NCBI RefSeq assembly: GCF_016056375.1
Contig: NZ_JAEDAE010000008.1
Coordinates: 207,661-271,660 of the forward strand
From: Hymenobacter negativus
GTDB taxonomy: Bacteria > Bacteroidota > Bacteroidia > Cytophagales > Hymenobacteraceae
DNA: 64,000 bases
Reading direction: 5' to 3'
The notes under the pieces: generated by a model
The model's input: only the letters and a program-made list of their open reading frames with translations
Databases searched by the model: none
What the model was told of the DNA's origin: nothing
In this document: positions 34,004 through 41,834 of the stretch, piece by piece
Numbering within the stretch: position 1 is the stretch's first letter
Layout: every line of letters begins with the position of its first letter
Program-made: the position numbers and the translations under genes

Positions 34004-34603
34004 ATGAATCGCATCACCCGTTTTCTGGCCCACCCAGTGGCCTTGGTTGCCGCCAGCTTAGTGCTGTTGCTGGGTCCCAGCGGCTGCACCACGGCCTCCC
34101 GCGTAGGCGTAACCAATGACTTCGACCATGCTGTAAACTTCCGGGCTTTCAAAACCTGGGCCTGGTACCCGCAGCAGCCCCGCGACGCTGAGGGCGGCCC
34201 GGCCAAGGGCTACGAGTCGTTTCTCGACAAGCGCATGCGCGCTTCGGTAGCTTCGGAGATGGCAGCTAAGGGCCTTACCGAGGTAACGACCGCACCCGAT
34301 ATCTACGTGGCTTACAGTGCCCGCGTGGAGGACAAACAGCAGGTTTCGCCCTACTACAATGGCCTCGGCTACCCATACGGCTACGGCTATGGGTACTACG
34401 GCCGAGGATACTCGCCTGTAACGCAGTACAAGGCTGGCACTGTGGTGATTGATATCATCGATGCCCGCCGCAAGGAGCTTGCGTGGCGTGGCACCGGCCA
34501 AGCCCAGGTCAACCAGAACACCATCGACGAAGCCGAAACCCACCGCATCGTAAACGGCATTCTGAGTACCTACCCGCCGCAGGATAATAACGCCCGCCGC
34601 TAA
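34004..34603 (+). CDS. DUF4136 lipoprotein
   Basis: A 199-residue protein. A lipoprotein signal ends LLLGPSGC (Cys28). The mature domain is DUF4136-like: NDFDHAVNFRAFKTWAWYPQ, then LTEVTTAPDIYVAYSARVED, and a Gly/Tyr-rich loop (YPYGYGYGYYGRGY). It ends with VVIDIIDARRKELAWRGTG, typical of the family. Members are envelope proteins of unknown role. A hairpin with a T run upstream may control its expression, and a bidirectional terminator follows. Confidence 0.88.
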   Translation: MNRITRFLAHPVALVAASLVLLLGPSGCTTASRVGVTNDFDHAVNFRAFKTWAWYPQQPRDAEGGPAKGYESFLDKRMRASVASEMAAKGLTEVTTAPDIYVAYSARVEDKQQVSPYYNGLGYPYGYGYGYYGRGYSPVTQYKAGTVVIDIIDARRKELAWRGTGQAQVNQNTIDEAETHRIVNGILSTYPPQDNNARR

Positions 34604-34624
34604 GAAGCGCCAGCCGTTCGACAG

Positions 34625-34657
34625 CAAAAAGCCCGCTCAAATTGAGCGGGCTTTTTG
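34625..34657. terminator. Bidirectional terminator
   Basis: CAAAAAGCCCGCTCAA and TTGAGCGGGCTTTTTG are exact complements; T run on both strands. It separates the DUF4136 gene from lipA. Confidence 0.92.
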
Positions 34658-34680
34658 TTTATAAATGGTAAAGGAAGTCG

Positions 34681-35574
34681 TTAAACCGGCACGTTTACGT
34701 GGCGCTCGGCGTGGTAGGAGCTGCGCACCAGCGGGCCGCTCTCCACGTACTTCAGGCCACGACGCAGGCCTTCTTCCTTGTAATGAGCAAATTGGTCGGG
34801 GGTGATGAACTCGGCTACTTCGAGGTGGCGCTTGGTGGGCTGCAGGTACTGGCCGAGAGTGAGGATATCGAGGCCGTTGGCCACAAGGTCGTCCATGGCC
34901 TGGTACAGCTCGTCGGGCTTCTCGCCCAGGCCCAGCATGATGCCGGACTTGGTGCGGTGGCCGGCCAGCTTGGTGCGGCGGATTTGCTCCAGGCTGCGGT
35001 CGTAGCGGGCCTGGGGGCGCACGAGGCGGTAGAGGCTGCCCACGGTTTCGACGTTGTGCGAAATCACTTCCTGGCCGCCCGAAATCATTACCTCCAGCGC
35101 GTCCCAGTTGGCTTTCACGTCCGGAATCAGGGTTTCGATGGTGGTTTCGGGCGAGAGCTGCTTGGTGAGCACCACGGTGTCGCGCCACACGCTGGCGCCG
35201 CGGTCCTTCAGCTCGTCACGGTTCACGGAGGTGATGACAGCGTGCTTCACCTTCATGAGCTTGATGGCCTCGGCCACGCGACGGGGCTCGTCGAGGTCGT
35301 ACTCGGTGGGGCGGCCGGTGGCTACGGCGCAAAACGAGCACGAACGGGTACAGATGTTGCCCAGAATCATGAACGTGGCCGTGCCCGCGCCCCAGCACTC
35401 GCCCATGTTGGGGCAGTTGCCGCTCTCGCAGATGGTGTGCAGCTTGTGCTCGTCGACGAGGCGGCGCACGGCGGCGTATTCTTCGCCCACGGGCAGCTTC
35501 ACGCGCAGCCAGTCGGGCTTGCGGGGGCGGGCAGGGGCAGCCGTTTCGGGCTGGATAACGGGCAAATCAATCAT
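34681..35574 (-). CDS. lipA: Lipoyl synthase
   Basis: A radical SAM enzyme that inserts two sulfur atoms into octanoyl chains on H protein and E2 subunits, making lipoate. It is 297 residues long. Cys49, Cys54 and Cys60 (CESGNCPNMGEC) bind the auxiliary iron-sulfur cluster, and Cys75, Cys79 and Cys82 (CTRSCSFC) bind the radical SAM cluster. The C-terminus has RSSYHAE, including the conserved serine ligand region. gcvP and the fused E1 gene nearby use lipoylated partners. lipB is not in the window. Confidence 0.98.
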   Translation of the reverse strand: MIDLPVIQPETAAPARPRKPDWLRVKLPVGEEYAAVRRLVDEHKLHTICESGNCPNMGECWGAGTATFMILGNICTRSCSFCAVATGRPTEYDLDEPRRVAEAIKLMKVKHAVITSVNRDELKDRGASVWRDTVVLTKQLSPETTIETLIPDVKANWDALEVMISGGQEVISHNVETVGSLYRLVRPQARYDRSLEQIRRTKLAGHRTKSGIMLGLGEKPDELYQAMDDLVANGLDILTLGQYLQPTKRHLEVAEFITPDQFAHYKEEGLRRGLKYVESGPLVRSSYHAERHVNVPV

Positions 35575-35583
35575 AAAACGAAT

Positions 35584-35716
35584 TATGAGTTATAAATTAT
35601 GAATTATGAGTTGGCAGCAGGGAAGAAGCGGATGCCCAAGCACAACAAAATTACGAACGAAGTGCTTCGACGCCGGCTCCGGGCGCAAACTCATCATTCA
35701 TAATTTATAACTCATA
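35584..35716. repeat. Word-type inverted repeat (ATTATGA words)
   Basis: Left arm 35584-35612 and right arm 35688-35716 match at 28 of 29 bases as an inverted pair; words are variants of AATTATGA/GTTATAA. It encloses about 75 bases with a minus-strand promoter box. It lies between lipA and the gene upstream. Confidence 0.9.
35646..35653 (-). promoter_or_regulatory. Possible -7 box for lipA (minus strand)
   Basis: Reads TAATTTTG on the minus strand, an exact TAnnTTTG match located between the two repeat arms; the lipA leader would carry only one arm. Confidence 0.5.
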
Positions 35717-35721
35717 GTTAT

Positions 35722-36618
35722 TTAGGACCGGTGCCCGAAATACAGCGTCAGGTACACGGAAGGGAAGAACTTGCGGTTCAGCGCGTCGGTGTCGGACAGG
35801 GTGCTGGGGCTGAGGATGAGCAGGCGCTTGGTGAAGCCTTCGACCAGGAAGCCTACTTCCAGCCCCGTTACGGCGTCGCGGTAGCGGCCATACTCGAAGC
35901 TGAGGCCGCCGCGCAGGTGGAAGCCGGGCACCACCTGCGTCTGGCCAATGCCGCTAAATAAGGGGCCGTGGTCGAGAATGGCGCCCGTGATGGTGTGTTT
36001 GTACGGGTCATACTGCTCGTTCACGATTTCATCGGTCGAGAGGTTGATGACGTTCGTGCGCGTGGCGGTGCGGTCGTAGCTAATGTAATAAGGCATCAGC
36101 AAGCCGAAGGACGGGCCCACGCTGAGCAGGCCGTTTACCTGCACGCCAGCATCGGCAGCTTTGCGAAACAGGATGCGCTGGAGGCCCACCGAAGGCCGCA
36201 GCACAAATGCGTAGTTGGTTTTGCGGTTGATGTAGGTGCCGCCAATGAGGGAGTTGATGCGCTCTTCCTTGGCGTTTTTCAGCATCACGCCCTCCAGGCT
36301 CCAGAAGCGCAGCAGGCGGTCGTCCAGTACCCGCGTGGAGCGAATGGACGCGCCGCCCAGCAGCCCGCCCTGGGTGTTAAAGTTCACCCCGAAAACAAAC
36401 TCCTTCTGGTACGACTGCTCATCGGAAGGCGCGTCGGAAATCATATCGGAACGCAACGGGGCCGATGAGGGGCGGGAAGGCTCGGCCGATGCGGGCGCGG
36501 TTGGCGCGGGAGTAGCTGCCGGCGCAGGGCGGCGCTCCTGAGCTTTTGCCCCGCCGGCCATGAGCAGGCCGGCAGCCAGCAGGCCCCAGCGGTAGGTAGG
36601 TGCAGAAAAAAAACGCAT
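35722..36618 (-). CDS. Probable outer-membrane beta-barrel protein
   Basis: About 298 residues. Start 36618 yields a signal peptide (WGLLAAGLLMAGGAKAQ) followed by a Pro/Ala/Ser-rich linker of about 35 residues and beta-strand-like segments (FVFGVNFNTQGGLLGGASI, YAFVLRPSVGLQRILF). The last strand VYLTLYFGHRS resembles the C-terminal strand of barrel proteins. I do not recognise a specific family. A longer frame to 36741 is unlikely because the signal peptide would be internal. It is divergent from the OsmC gene. Confidence 0.8.
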   Translation of the reverse strand: MRFFSAPTYRWGLLAAGLLMAGGAKAQERRPAPAATPAPTAPASAEPSRPSSAPLRSDMISDAPSDEQSYQKEFVFGVNFNTQGGLLGGASIRSTRVLDDRLLRFWSLEGVMLKNAKEERINSLIGGTYINRKTNYAFVLRPSVGLQRILFRKAADAGVQVNGLLSVGPSFGLLMPYYISYDRTATRTNVINLSTDEIVNEQYDPYKHTITGAILDHGPLFSGIGQTQVVPGFHLRGGLSFEYGRYRDAVTGLEVGFLVEGFTKRLLILSPSTLSDTDALNRKFFPSVYLTLYFGHRS

Positions 36619-36727
36619 AATCTTCAACCGAAAAAGAACCCGAACCGACGCCGAAAACGCGGCGCACCAAGTAATACGTAAATTAGCGAAAGAACAAACA
36701 ACTCTGTAAAGGTAACTTCCTGATTTG

Positions 36728-37135
36728 ATGAGCACCGCCACTGCCCGCTACGCCGGCAACCTCCGCACCGAAGCCACGCACGTTGCCTCGGGCAATGTTA
36801 TTCAGACCGATGCCCCCGTGGACAACCACGGCCGGGGCGAAGCCTTTTCCCCCACCGACCTCGTGAGCACGGCCCTGGGCTCGTGCATGATGACGGTGAT
36901 GGGCATTGTGGCCGAGCGCCACCAGTGGGATTTGGTGGGCAGCACCTTTGCCGTGCAGAAGCACATGAGCACCGAAGCCCCGCGCCGCATTGCCCAAATC
37001 GATGTGACGTTTACGCTGCCCGCCAGCCTCACGCCCACCGAGCGCGCCCTGCTGGAGCGCTCGGCCCACACCTGCCCGGTGGGGCTGAGCCTGCACCCGG
37101 ACGTGCGGCAAAACATTGTGTTTGAGTACAAATAG
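36728..37135 (+). CDS. OsmC/Ohr-family peroxiredoxin-like protein
   Basis: A 135-residue protein with the two reactive cysteines of the family: Cys53 in LGSCMMTVMGIVAERH and Cys116 in HTCPVGLSLHPDV. OsmC-type proteins reduce organic hydroperoxides using thiol donors. Its length and the NHGRGEAFSPTDLVSTALGS segment fit OsmC. A YtxJ-type bacillithiol protein is encoded convergently about 80 bases away, so the redox context fits. A strong hairpin lies between the two genes. Confidence 0.93.
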   Translation: MSTATARYAGNLRTEATHVASGNVIQTDAPVDNHGRGEAFSPTDLVSTALGSCMMTVMGIVAERHQWDLVGSTFAVQKHMSTEAPRRIAQIDVTFTLPASLTPTERALLERSAHTCPVGLSLHPDVRQNIVFEYK

Positions 37136-37152
37136 CACGGGGTCGGAAGAAA

Positions 37153-37197
37153 GGAACGGCTGCCTGGTTTCAACGCATGAAACCGGGCAGCCGTTCC
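37153..37197. terminator. Long hairpin between convergent redox genes
   Basis: GGAACGGCTGCCTGGTTTCA pairs with TGAAACCGGGCAGCCGTTCC (one wobble) around ACGCA. It has no T run on the plus strand, but it is stable and sits between convergent stop codons. Confidence 0.7.
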
Positions 37198-37215
37198 CTC
37201 ATTTGGCGCTGGCTA

Positions 37216-37560
37216 CTAGCCGTTCACGGCCTGCTTCACATCGGCGAGGCGGATGCCCATGTGCGAGGCGTCGTAGGCACACTCGCCGTCCTTTATGAGC
37301 AGGAGCTGCGGCGACTCGTGGCGAATGCCGAACTGCTCGGCTACCTGGGCCGATAGGGGCCGGAAGCGCAGCAAGTCAAGGTAATAGATGGGCAGGTCGA
37401 GGCCACTGTCGGCCCACTGGCGCTCAATTTTGCTCTTGGCTGCCGCGCTAATGGAGCAGGTGGTGCTGTGCTTGAAAATGAGCACCGGCTGCTCGTGCGA
37501 GGCTTGGGCGAGCTGGATAATTTCGTCGGGTTGGGTGAGGGGAAGCCAGGGAGTGGACAT
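37216..37560 (-). CDS. ytxJ: Bacillithiol-system redox protein, YtxJ family
   Basis: A 114-residue thioredoxin-fold protein. The active-site region reads FKHSTTCSISAAAK with a single Cys35, and the cis-Pro segment is RHESPQLLLIKDG, both typical of YtxJ (monothiol bacilliredoxin-like). It would exchange bacillithiol on oxidised proteins. The bshC gene at 51886 supplies independent evidence that the organism makes bacillithiol. Convergent with the OsmC gene. Confidence 0.9.
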   Translation of the reverse strand: MSTPWLPLTQPDEIIQLAQASHEQPVLIFKHSTTCSISAAAKSKIERQWADSGLDLPIYYLDLLRFRPLSAQVAEQFGIRHESPQLLLIKDGECAYDASHMGIRLADVKQAVNG

Positions 37561-37675
37561 TGTGATGCGATGAATTGGATGAAGGACTGGGGCCGGATGA
37601 ATGGCGCAGGTTTGGTGCGCGGGTACATTACAACAACTTACGGCCAGTAGATTCCCGCCGGGCGGCTCATTCTTT

Positions 37676-38104
37676 TTAGTTGGCCTTTTCCTTCCGGTTA
37701 CCGGATTGGGCGGGCGGGCGTTGCAGGTTGTTCTTTTTGCGGCGCAGGCCCAGAAAGCCGGGCGGCTTCACGTTGGGCGCGGTGCCGGATTTGTAGTTGA
37801 GGTCTTTGCGGATTTCGGGCACGGGCTGGGTGCTTTCGCCGCGCTTGAGCTGCCCGCGGGTTACGTCGAGGTGGCTGTCTTTGTAGGGCGAGTCGGTGCT
37901 GCGGTCTTCGCGCAGGGCGCGGCGGTTGGCGGCTTTTATTTTGCCGGGCTTCACGCGCTCAATCTGGGCCTGGGCCGGCGCGGCATTCAGCAGAAGTACG
38001 GCCACGGCCAGCAGCCCCAGCAGCCGGCTAAGGCTTGCCCCCAGGCGCAGGGCTTGGCGCGGGCTCCGCAGCCGGCTCCGGCTTGGGAGCGGGCATGGCT
38101 TCAT
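37676..38104 (-). CDS. Small secreted basic protein
   Basis: About 142 residues. A signal-like segment LLGLLAVAVLLLNAAPAQAQ follows a basic N-terminal stretch of about 25 residues; the mature part is basic, Pro/Lys/Arg-rich and has no cysteine (IERVKPGKIKAANRRALRE, NVKPPGFLGLRRKKNN). It overlaps the preceding gene by 77 bases if ATG 38104 is used; a downstream alternative start would remove the overlap and shorten the n-region. Function unknown; not similar to the APGxPV proteins elsewhere in the window. Confidence 0.6.
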   Translation of the reverse strand: MKPCPLPSRSRLRSPRQALRLGASLSRLLGLLAVAVLLLNAAPAQAQIERVKPGKIKAANRRALREDRSTDSPYKDSHLDVTRGQLKRGESTQPVPEIRKDLNYKSGTAPNVKPPGFLGLRRKKNNLQRPPAQSGNRKEKAN

Positions 38105-38639
38105 CGGGCAGTTCCTGTTCGGGCGTCGTGCTGGGCTGCTTGGGCGCCGGCCGGTGGTCGGGGCTGTAGTTGGGTTTTGCATGGAAGCCGTATTTGAAGA
38201 AGTTGCGGATAGACTCGATGGGGTGGAAGCCTTTGCTCACCTTGTGGCGCTTGCGGCGGTTCAGCTTGGGCTTTTTCATGAGCCCGTGCTTGTCGTATCG
38301 CACCGTGGAGCGCTCGGGATACACGCTGCTCTTGGCGGCGGCGGTGCTGGCGCTGGCCGTGGCCCCATCGTTGCTGGGCGTCGAGACATCGGTGGCGGCT
38401 TCCGGTGCGTCGGCACCCGCTTTCTTCTTGGCCGAGGCGGCCGATTTGGCCAGGTCGTTTTGCAGCTTTTCGTGCTCCTTCTTCTCTTTCTGCTGCGCAA
38501 TGAACTCCGGCGAGGGCTTGGGCGTGGGCAGCCGGTACGGGTGAAACACCTTGTGGTAAAGCGTGCAGCTACCCAGCGCACTCAGCAGCAGCACGCCCAG
38601 CAAGGACCGGAATACGACGGAGGGTAAACAGTATTTCAC
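38028..38639 (-). CDS. Small lipoprotein with Lys/Ala- and Pro-rich regions
   Basis: A 203-residue protein. Its lipoprotein signal ends SALGSC (Cys25). The mature protein has a charged helix (FIAQQKEKKEHEKLQNDLAK), an Ala/Ser/Thr-rich middle, a basic block (KKPKLNRRKRHKVSKG), and a Pro/Glu-rich tail. It could bridge the outer membrane to peptidoglycan, but no family is recognised. It is directly upstream of, and overlapping, the small secreted basic gene, so the two are probably co-expressed. Confidence 0.7.
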   Translation of the reverse strand: MKYCLPSVVFRSLLGVLLLSALGSCTLYHKVFHPYRLPTPKPSPEFIAQQKEKKEHEKLQNDLAKSAASAKKKAGADAPEAATDVSTPSNDGATASASTAAAKSSVYPERSTVRYDKHGLMKKPKLNRRKRHKVSKGFHPIESIRNFFKYGFHAKPNYSPDHRPAPKQPSTTPEQELPDEAMPAPKPEPAAEPAPSPAPGGKP

Positions 38640-38717
38640 CGCAAAGCAGACAGAACCAATTAAATCAGAAACAGAAAGATACGCCGGGCCCGCGCGAAAA
38701 CCGCGCCAACCCGGCGG

Positions 38718-40697
38718 CTAGTAGTTGCGCAGGGCCTGCACCTGCTCGCGCAGGCGCTGCTGGGGCAGAAAGGCGGCCTCCAGCGGCGGCGCAAACGGAA
38801 TGGCCGTATCCAGCGAGGCCACGCGGCGCACCGGCGCGTCGAGGTGCTCAAAGCAATTCTCGCCAATCCAGGCCGCAATTTCGCCGCCGATGCCGCCGGT
38901 CAGCGTGTCTTCGTGCAGGATGAGGACGCGGCCGTTTTTCTCCACGGTTTTGCGCACGGCTTCCTGGTCCCAGGGCAGCAGGGTACGCAGGTCCAGAATG
39001 TCGGCCGACACGCCCAAATCCTGGCAAGTTTGCAGGGCCCAGCGCACGCCCATGCCGTAGGTAATGATGCTCAGCTCGTTGCCCTCCTGGGCCAGCGCGG
39101 CCTGGCCGATGGGCGTGGTATAGTACGCCTCCGGCACGGGGCCGGACAGGCTGCGGTACAGCATCTTGTGCTCGAAGTACAGCACCGGGTTGGGGTCTTC
39201 GAAGGCGGCGCAGAGCAGGCCTTTGGCGTCGTGCGGGTTGCTGGGATACACCACTTTCAGGCCGGGCACGTGCGTGAACCACGCCTCGTTGCTTTGCGAG
39301 TGGAACGGACCGGCGGCCGAGCCCGCGCCGGTGGGCATGCGCACCACCACGTCGGCATTCTGGCCCCAGCGGTAGTGGCTCTTAGCCAAGTTGTTCACAA
39401 TCTGGTTGAAGCCGCAAGTCACGAAATCTGCAAACTGCATCTCGACCATGCTTTTCTTGCGCTTGATGCTCAGGCCCAGTCCGATGCCCACGATGGCCGA
39501 CTCGCACAAGGGCGTATTCCGCACCCGCGCTTTGCCGAATTCGGCCACGAAACCTTCCGTGATTTTGAACACGCCGCCGTAATCGGCAATGTCCTGGCCC
39601 ATGAGCACGAGCTCGGGGTAGCGCGTCATGCTCTGCTTCATGCCCTCAGAAATAGCATCGATGAAGCGGATTTCGCGGGCCGTGCCGTCTTTCGGCGCAT
39701 CCGTGGCGGGCGCGTCGAAGGGCTGGTACATGTCGGCAATTTCCTCCTGAATGTCGGCCGTGGGCATCGGCTCGGCGTCGGCTTCCTGCAGGCCGGCCTC
39801 GATAGCGGCCTTGATTTTTTCGCGGATGCCGTGCTTGGCCGTTTCGGTGAGAATGCCTTCGTCGAGCAGCCACTTCTCGAAGTTTTCGACCGGGTCTTTG
39901 GCGGCCCATTCTTCCATCAGGCTCTGGGGCACGTACTTGGTGCCGCTGGCTTCCTCGTGGCCGCGCATCCGGAACGTGAGGGCTTCCACCAGCACGGGGC
40001 GCGGGTTTTGGCGGAGGTCTTCGGCTAGGCGCTTCACGGTGGTGTACACTTCGAGCACGTTGTTGCCATCGACCTGCACGGCTTCCATACCGTAGGCGGG
40101 GCCTTTGTCTACGAAGGACTTGAAGCGGAACTGCTCGTTGCTGGGCGTGCTCAGGCCGTAGCCGTTGTTCTCAATCATGAAAATGACCGGCAGCTGCCAC
40201 ACGGCGGCCACGTTCAGGGCCTCGTGGAAGTCGCCCTCCGAAGCGCCGCCGTCGCCGCTGTATGTCAGGGTCACTTTCGGTTTTTTGTCGAGCAAATCGG
40301 CCAAAGCAATGCCGCCGGCCACGGCCAGCTGCGGGCCGAGGTGCGAAATCATGCCTACGATGTGGTGCTCGTTGGTGCCGAAGTGGAAGCTGCGGTCGCG
40401 GCCCTTGGTGTAGCCGGTGCGCTTGCCCTGCCACTGCGCAAACAAGCGGCCCAGCGGCACCTCGCGCCCCGTGAACACGCCCAGGTTGCGGTGCAGCGGC
40501 AAAATGTACTCATCGGCCTCGAGCGCCAGCGTGCTGCCCACCGAAATGGCCTCCTGCCCGATGCCCGAAAACCATTTGCTCACCTTGCCCTGGCGCAGCA
40601 GAATCAGCATTTTTTCCTCAATCAGCCGGGGCCGCAGCAGGTGCTGGTAGAGGTGCAGGAGGGTTTCGTTGGAGTGGTCGTGGCGGTCAAAAGTCAT
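38718..40697 (-). CDS. Fused alpha/beta E1 component of a 2-oxo acid dehydrogenase
   Basis: A 659-residue thiamine diphosphate enzyme that decarboxylates a 2-oxo acid and transfers the acyl group to lipoyl-E2. The alpha part has the ThDP motif GDGGASEGDF...IENNGYG and HRNLGVFTG; the beta part starts around residue 340 with IRFIDAISEGMKQSM and has AAGPFHSQSNEAW and EDTLTGGIGGEIAAWIG. Such fused E1 proteins are common in Bacteroidota and often act on branched-chain 2-oxo acids, but pyruvate cannot be excluded. ATG 40697 follows a TACCTTTG box; a longer frame to 40796 runs through it. Confidence 0.95.
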   Translation of the reverse strand: MTFDRHDHSNETLLHLYQHLLRPRLIEEKMLILLRQGKVSKWFSGIGQEAISVGSTLALEADEYILPLHRNLGVFTGREVPLGRLFAQWQGKRTGYTKGRDRSFHFGTNEHHIVGMISHLGPQLAVAGGIALADLLDKKPKVTLTYSGDGGASEGDFHEALNVAAVWQLPVIFMIENNGYGLSTPSNEQFRFKSFVDKGPAYGMEAVQVDGNNVLEVYTTVKRLAEDLRQNPRPVLVEALTFRMRGHEEASGTKYVPQSLMEEWAAKDPVENFEKWLLDEGILTETAKHGIREKIKAAIEAGLQEADAEPMPTADIQEEIADMYQPFDAPATDAPKDGTAREIRFIDAISEGMKQSMTRYPELVLMGQDIADYGGVFKITEGFVAEFGKARVRNTPLCESAIVGIGLGLSIKRKKSMVEMQFADFVTCGFNQIVNNLAKSHYRWGQNADVVVRMPTGAGSAAGPFHSQSNEAWFTHVPGLKVVYPSNPHDAKGLLCAAFEDPNPVLYFEHKMLYRSLSGPVPEAYYTTPIGQAALAQEGNELSIITYGMGVRWALQTCQDLGVSADILDLRTLLPWDQEAVRKTVEKNGRVLILHEDTLTGGIGGEIAAWIGENCFEHLDAPVRRVASLDTAIPFAPPLEAAFLPQQRLREQVQALRNY

Positions 40698-40722
40698 GAC
40701 GAGGTGGGTGGGTTTGGGTGGG

Positions 40723-40730
40723 CAAAGGTA
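40723..40730 (-). promoter_or_regulatory. -7 box for the E1 gene (minus strand)
   Basis: Reads TACCTTTG on the minus strand, 25 bases before ATG 40697. Confidence 0.65.
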
Positions 40731-41117
40731 GGAAAGCAGGGCGCGCACCGGGCTACTTTCCGCACCGGCCTCTGCGCAGTTCATTTCCGCCCTCATCTTT
40801 TGCTCAGAACTCCGTCCGAATTTTACCCGGCAGGTCCGGCACAGCTTTCCCGCTTTTCTTATTAAAAAAGACCGGCGGGCCGGCAGCTATGGAGAATTGC
40901 GTGCCGATGGATGAAAATGGGTAAGAGAGCAAAAAGCATAGGAATCCTAAGAGAAAATCAGCACCTTGAGCCCCAACTGTCATTCATCTCGTTTCCAATC
41001 TTCTACAGTTGTGCTTATTAAACACTTTTTACACTGATAATCAGGTAACTACTGTTCATCTACTTGCCATTAGTGGCGCACCTGTTACCCTGGCAGTTCT
41101 TTCCCTGCCCGTATTTT
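40731..41117. other. Intergenic region between divergent E1 and LytTR regulator genes
   Basis: About 390 bases. Composition falls toward AT from 40930 to 41080. I see no repeat of the families listed here, no convincing hairpin and no exact TAnnTTTG box. Short frames on the plus strand are not protein-like. It may hold the promoter of the LytTR regulator or a small RNA. Confidence 0.5.
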
Positions 41118-41834
41118 ATGGCCGACCTGCTTCCGCTTACTTGCGTCATCGTCGACGACAACGAGATGAGCCGCCTGGCTCTGGAGCATTTTGTGGCCCT
41201 TACGCCCGGCCTGGAACTGGCCGCGACGCTCCCCGACGGCCTCACCGCCCTGCAATTCCTGCAAACGCACCCGCCGATTGACTTGCTGCTGCTCGACATC
41301 GAAATGCCCCACCTTACCGGCCTGGAGCTGATTCGGATATTGTCGCAGCCGCTACCGGCCATTGTGCTGGTCACCTCGCACCACAGCTTTGCCGCCGAGG
41401 CCTTTGAGCTGCCCGTGGCCGACTACCTTGTGAAGCCCGTGGACTACGCCCGCTTTCTCCGGGCAGTGAAGCAGGTGCGAGCCTTGCGGCCGGCCCTTGC
41501 GCCTCCCCTCCCCGCGCCGGAAAACTCCAATGTGTTTGTCAAAGTCAATGGCCGGCTGGTCCGCATCAATTTCGATGAGGTGTATTACATCGAAGCCCTG
41601 TCCACGTACTCGGTGCTGGTCACGGCTACGCACAAGCACATTGTGCACCTCACGCTCAAAAGCCTGGAGGAGCGGCTGCCGTTCAGCCACTTCGTGCGGG
41701 TGCACCGCTCATACATCGTGAACACCCGCCTCATCGATGCCATTGATGACCACCAACTCACGCTCGGCCCCTATACCGTGCCCGTGGGCAAGCTGCACAA
41801 AGCCGAGCTGATGCGGCGGCTGGCCCCGCTTTAG
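41118..41834 (+). CDS. LytTR-family response regulator
   Basis: A 238-residue regulator: REC domain (LTCVIVDDNEMSRLAL; phosphoacceptor region IDLLLLDIEMPHLTG; VADYLVKPVDYARFLRAV) then a LytTR DNA-binding domain (VYYIEALSTYSVLV, LEERLPFSHFVRVHRSYIVN). Start ATG 41118 fits the domain boundary. Its stop codon TAG overlaps the stop TAA of the convergent hybrid kinase (both within TTAG 41831-41834), so their transcripts overlap. It may receive phosphate from that kinase, but direct pairing is unproven. Confidence 0.94.
   Translation: MADLLPLTCVIVDDNEMSRLALEHFVALTPGLELAATLPDGLTALQFLQTHPPIDLLLLDIEMPHLTGLELIRILSQPLPAIVLVTSHHSFAAEAFELPVADYLVKPVDYARFLRAVKQVRALRPALAPPLPAPENSNVFVKVNGRLVRINFDEVYYIEALSTYSVLVTATHKHIVHLTLKSLEERLPFSHFVRVHRSYIVNTRLIDAIDDHQLTLGPYTVPVGKLHKAELMRRLAPL

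Noticed and set aside
38844..40028. A 394-residue plus-strand frame opposite the fused E1 gene
   Set aside because: Antisense shadow with low-complexity His/Ala/Val composition; E1 is unambiguous.
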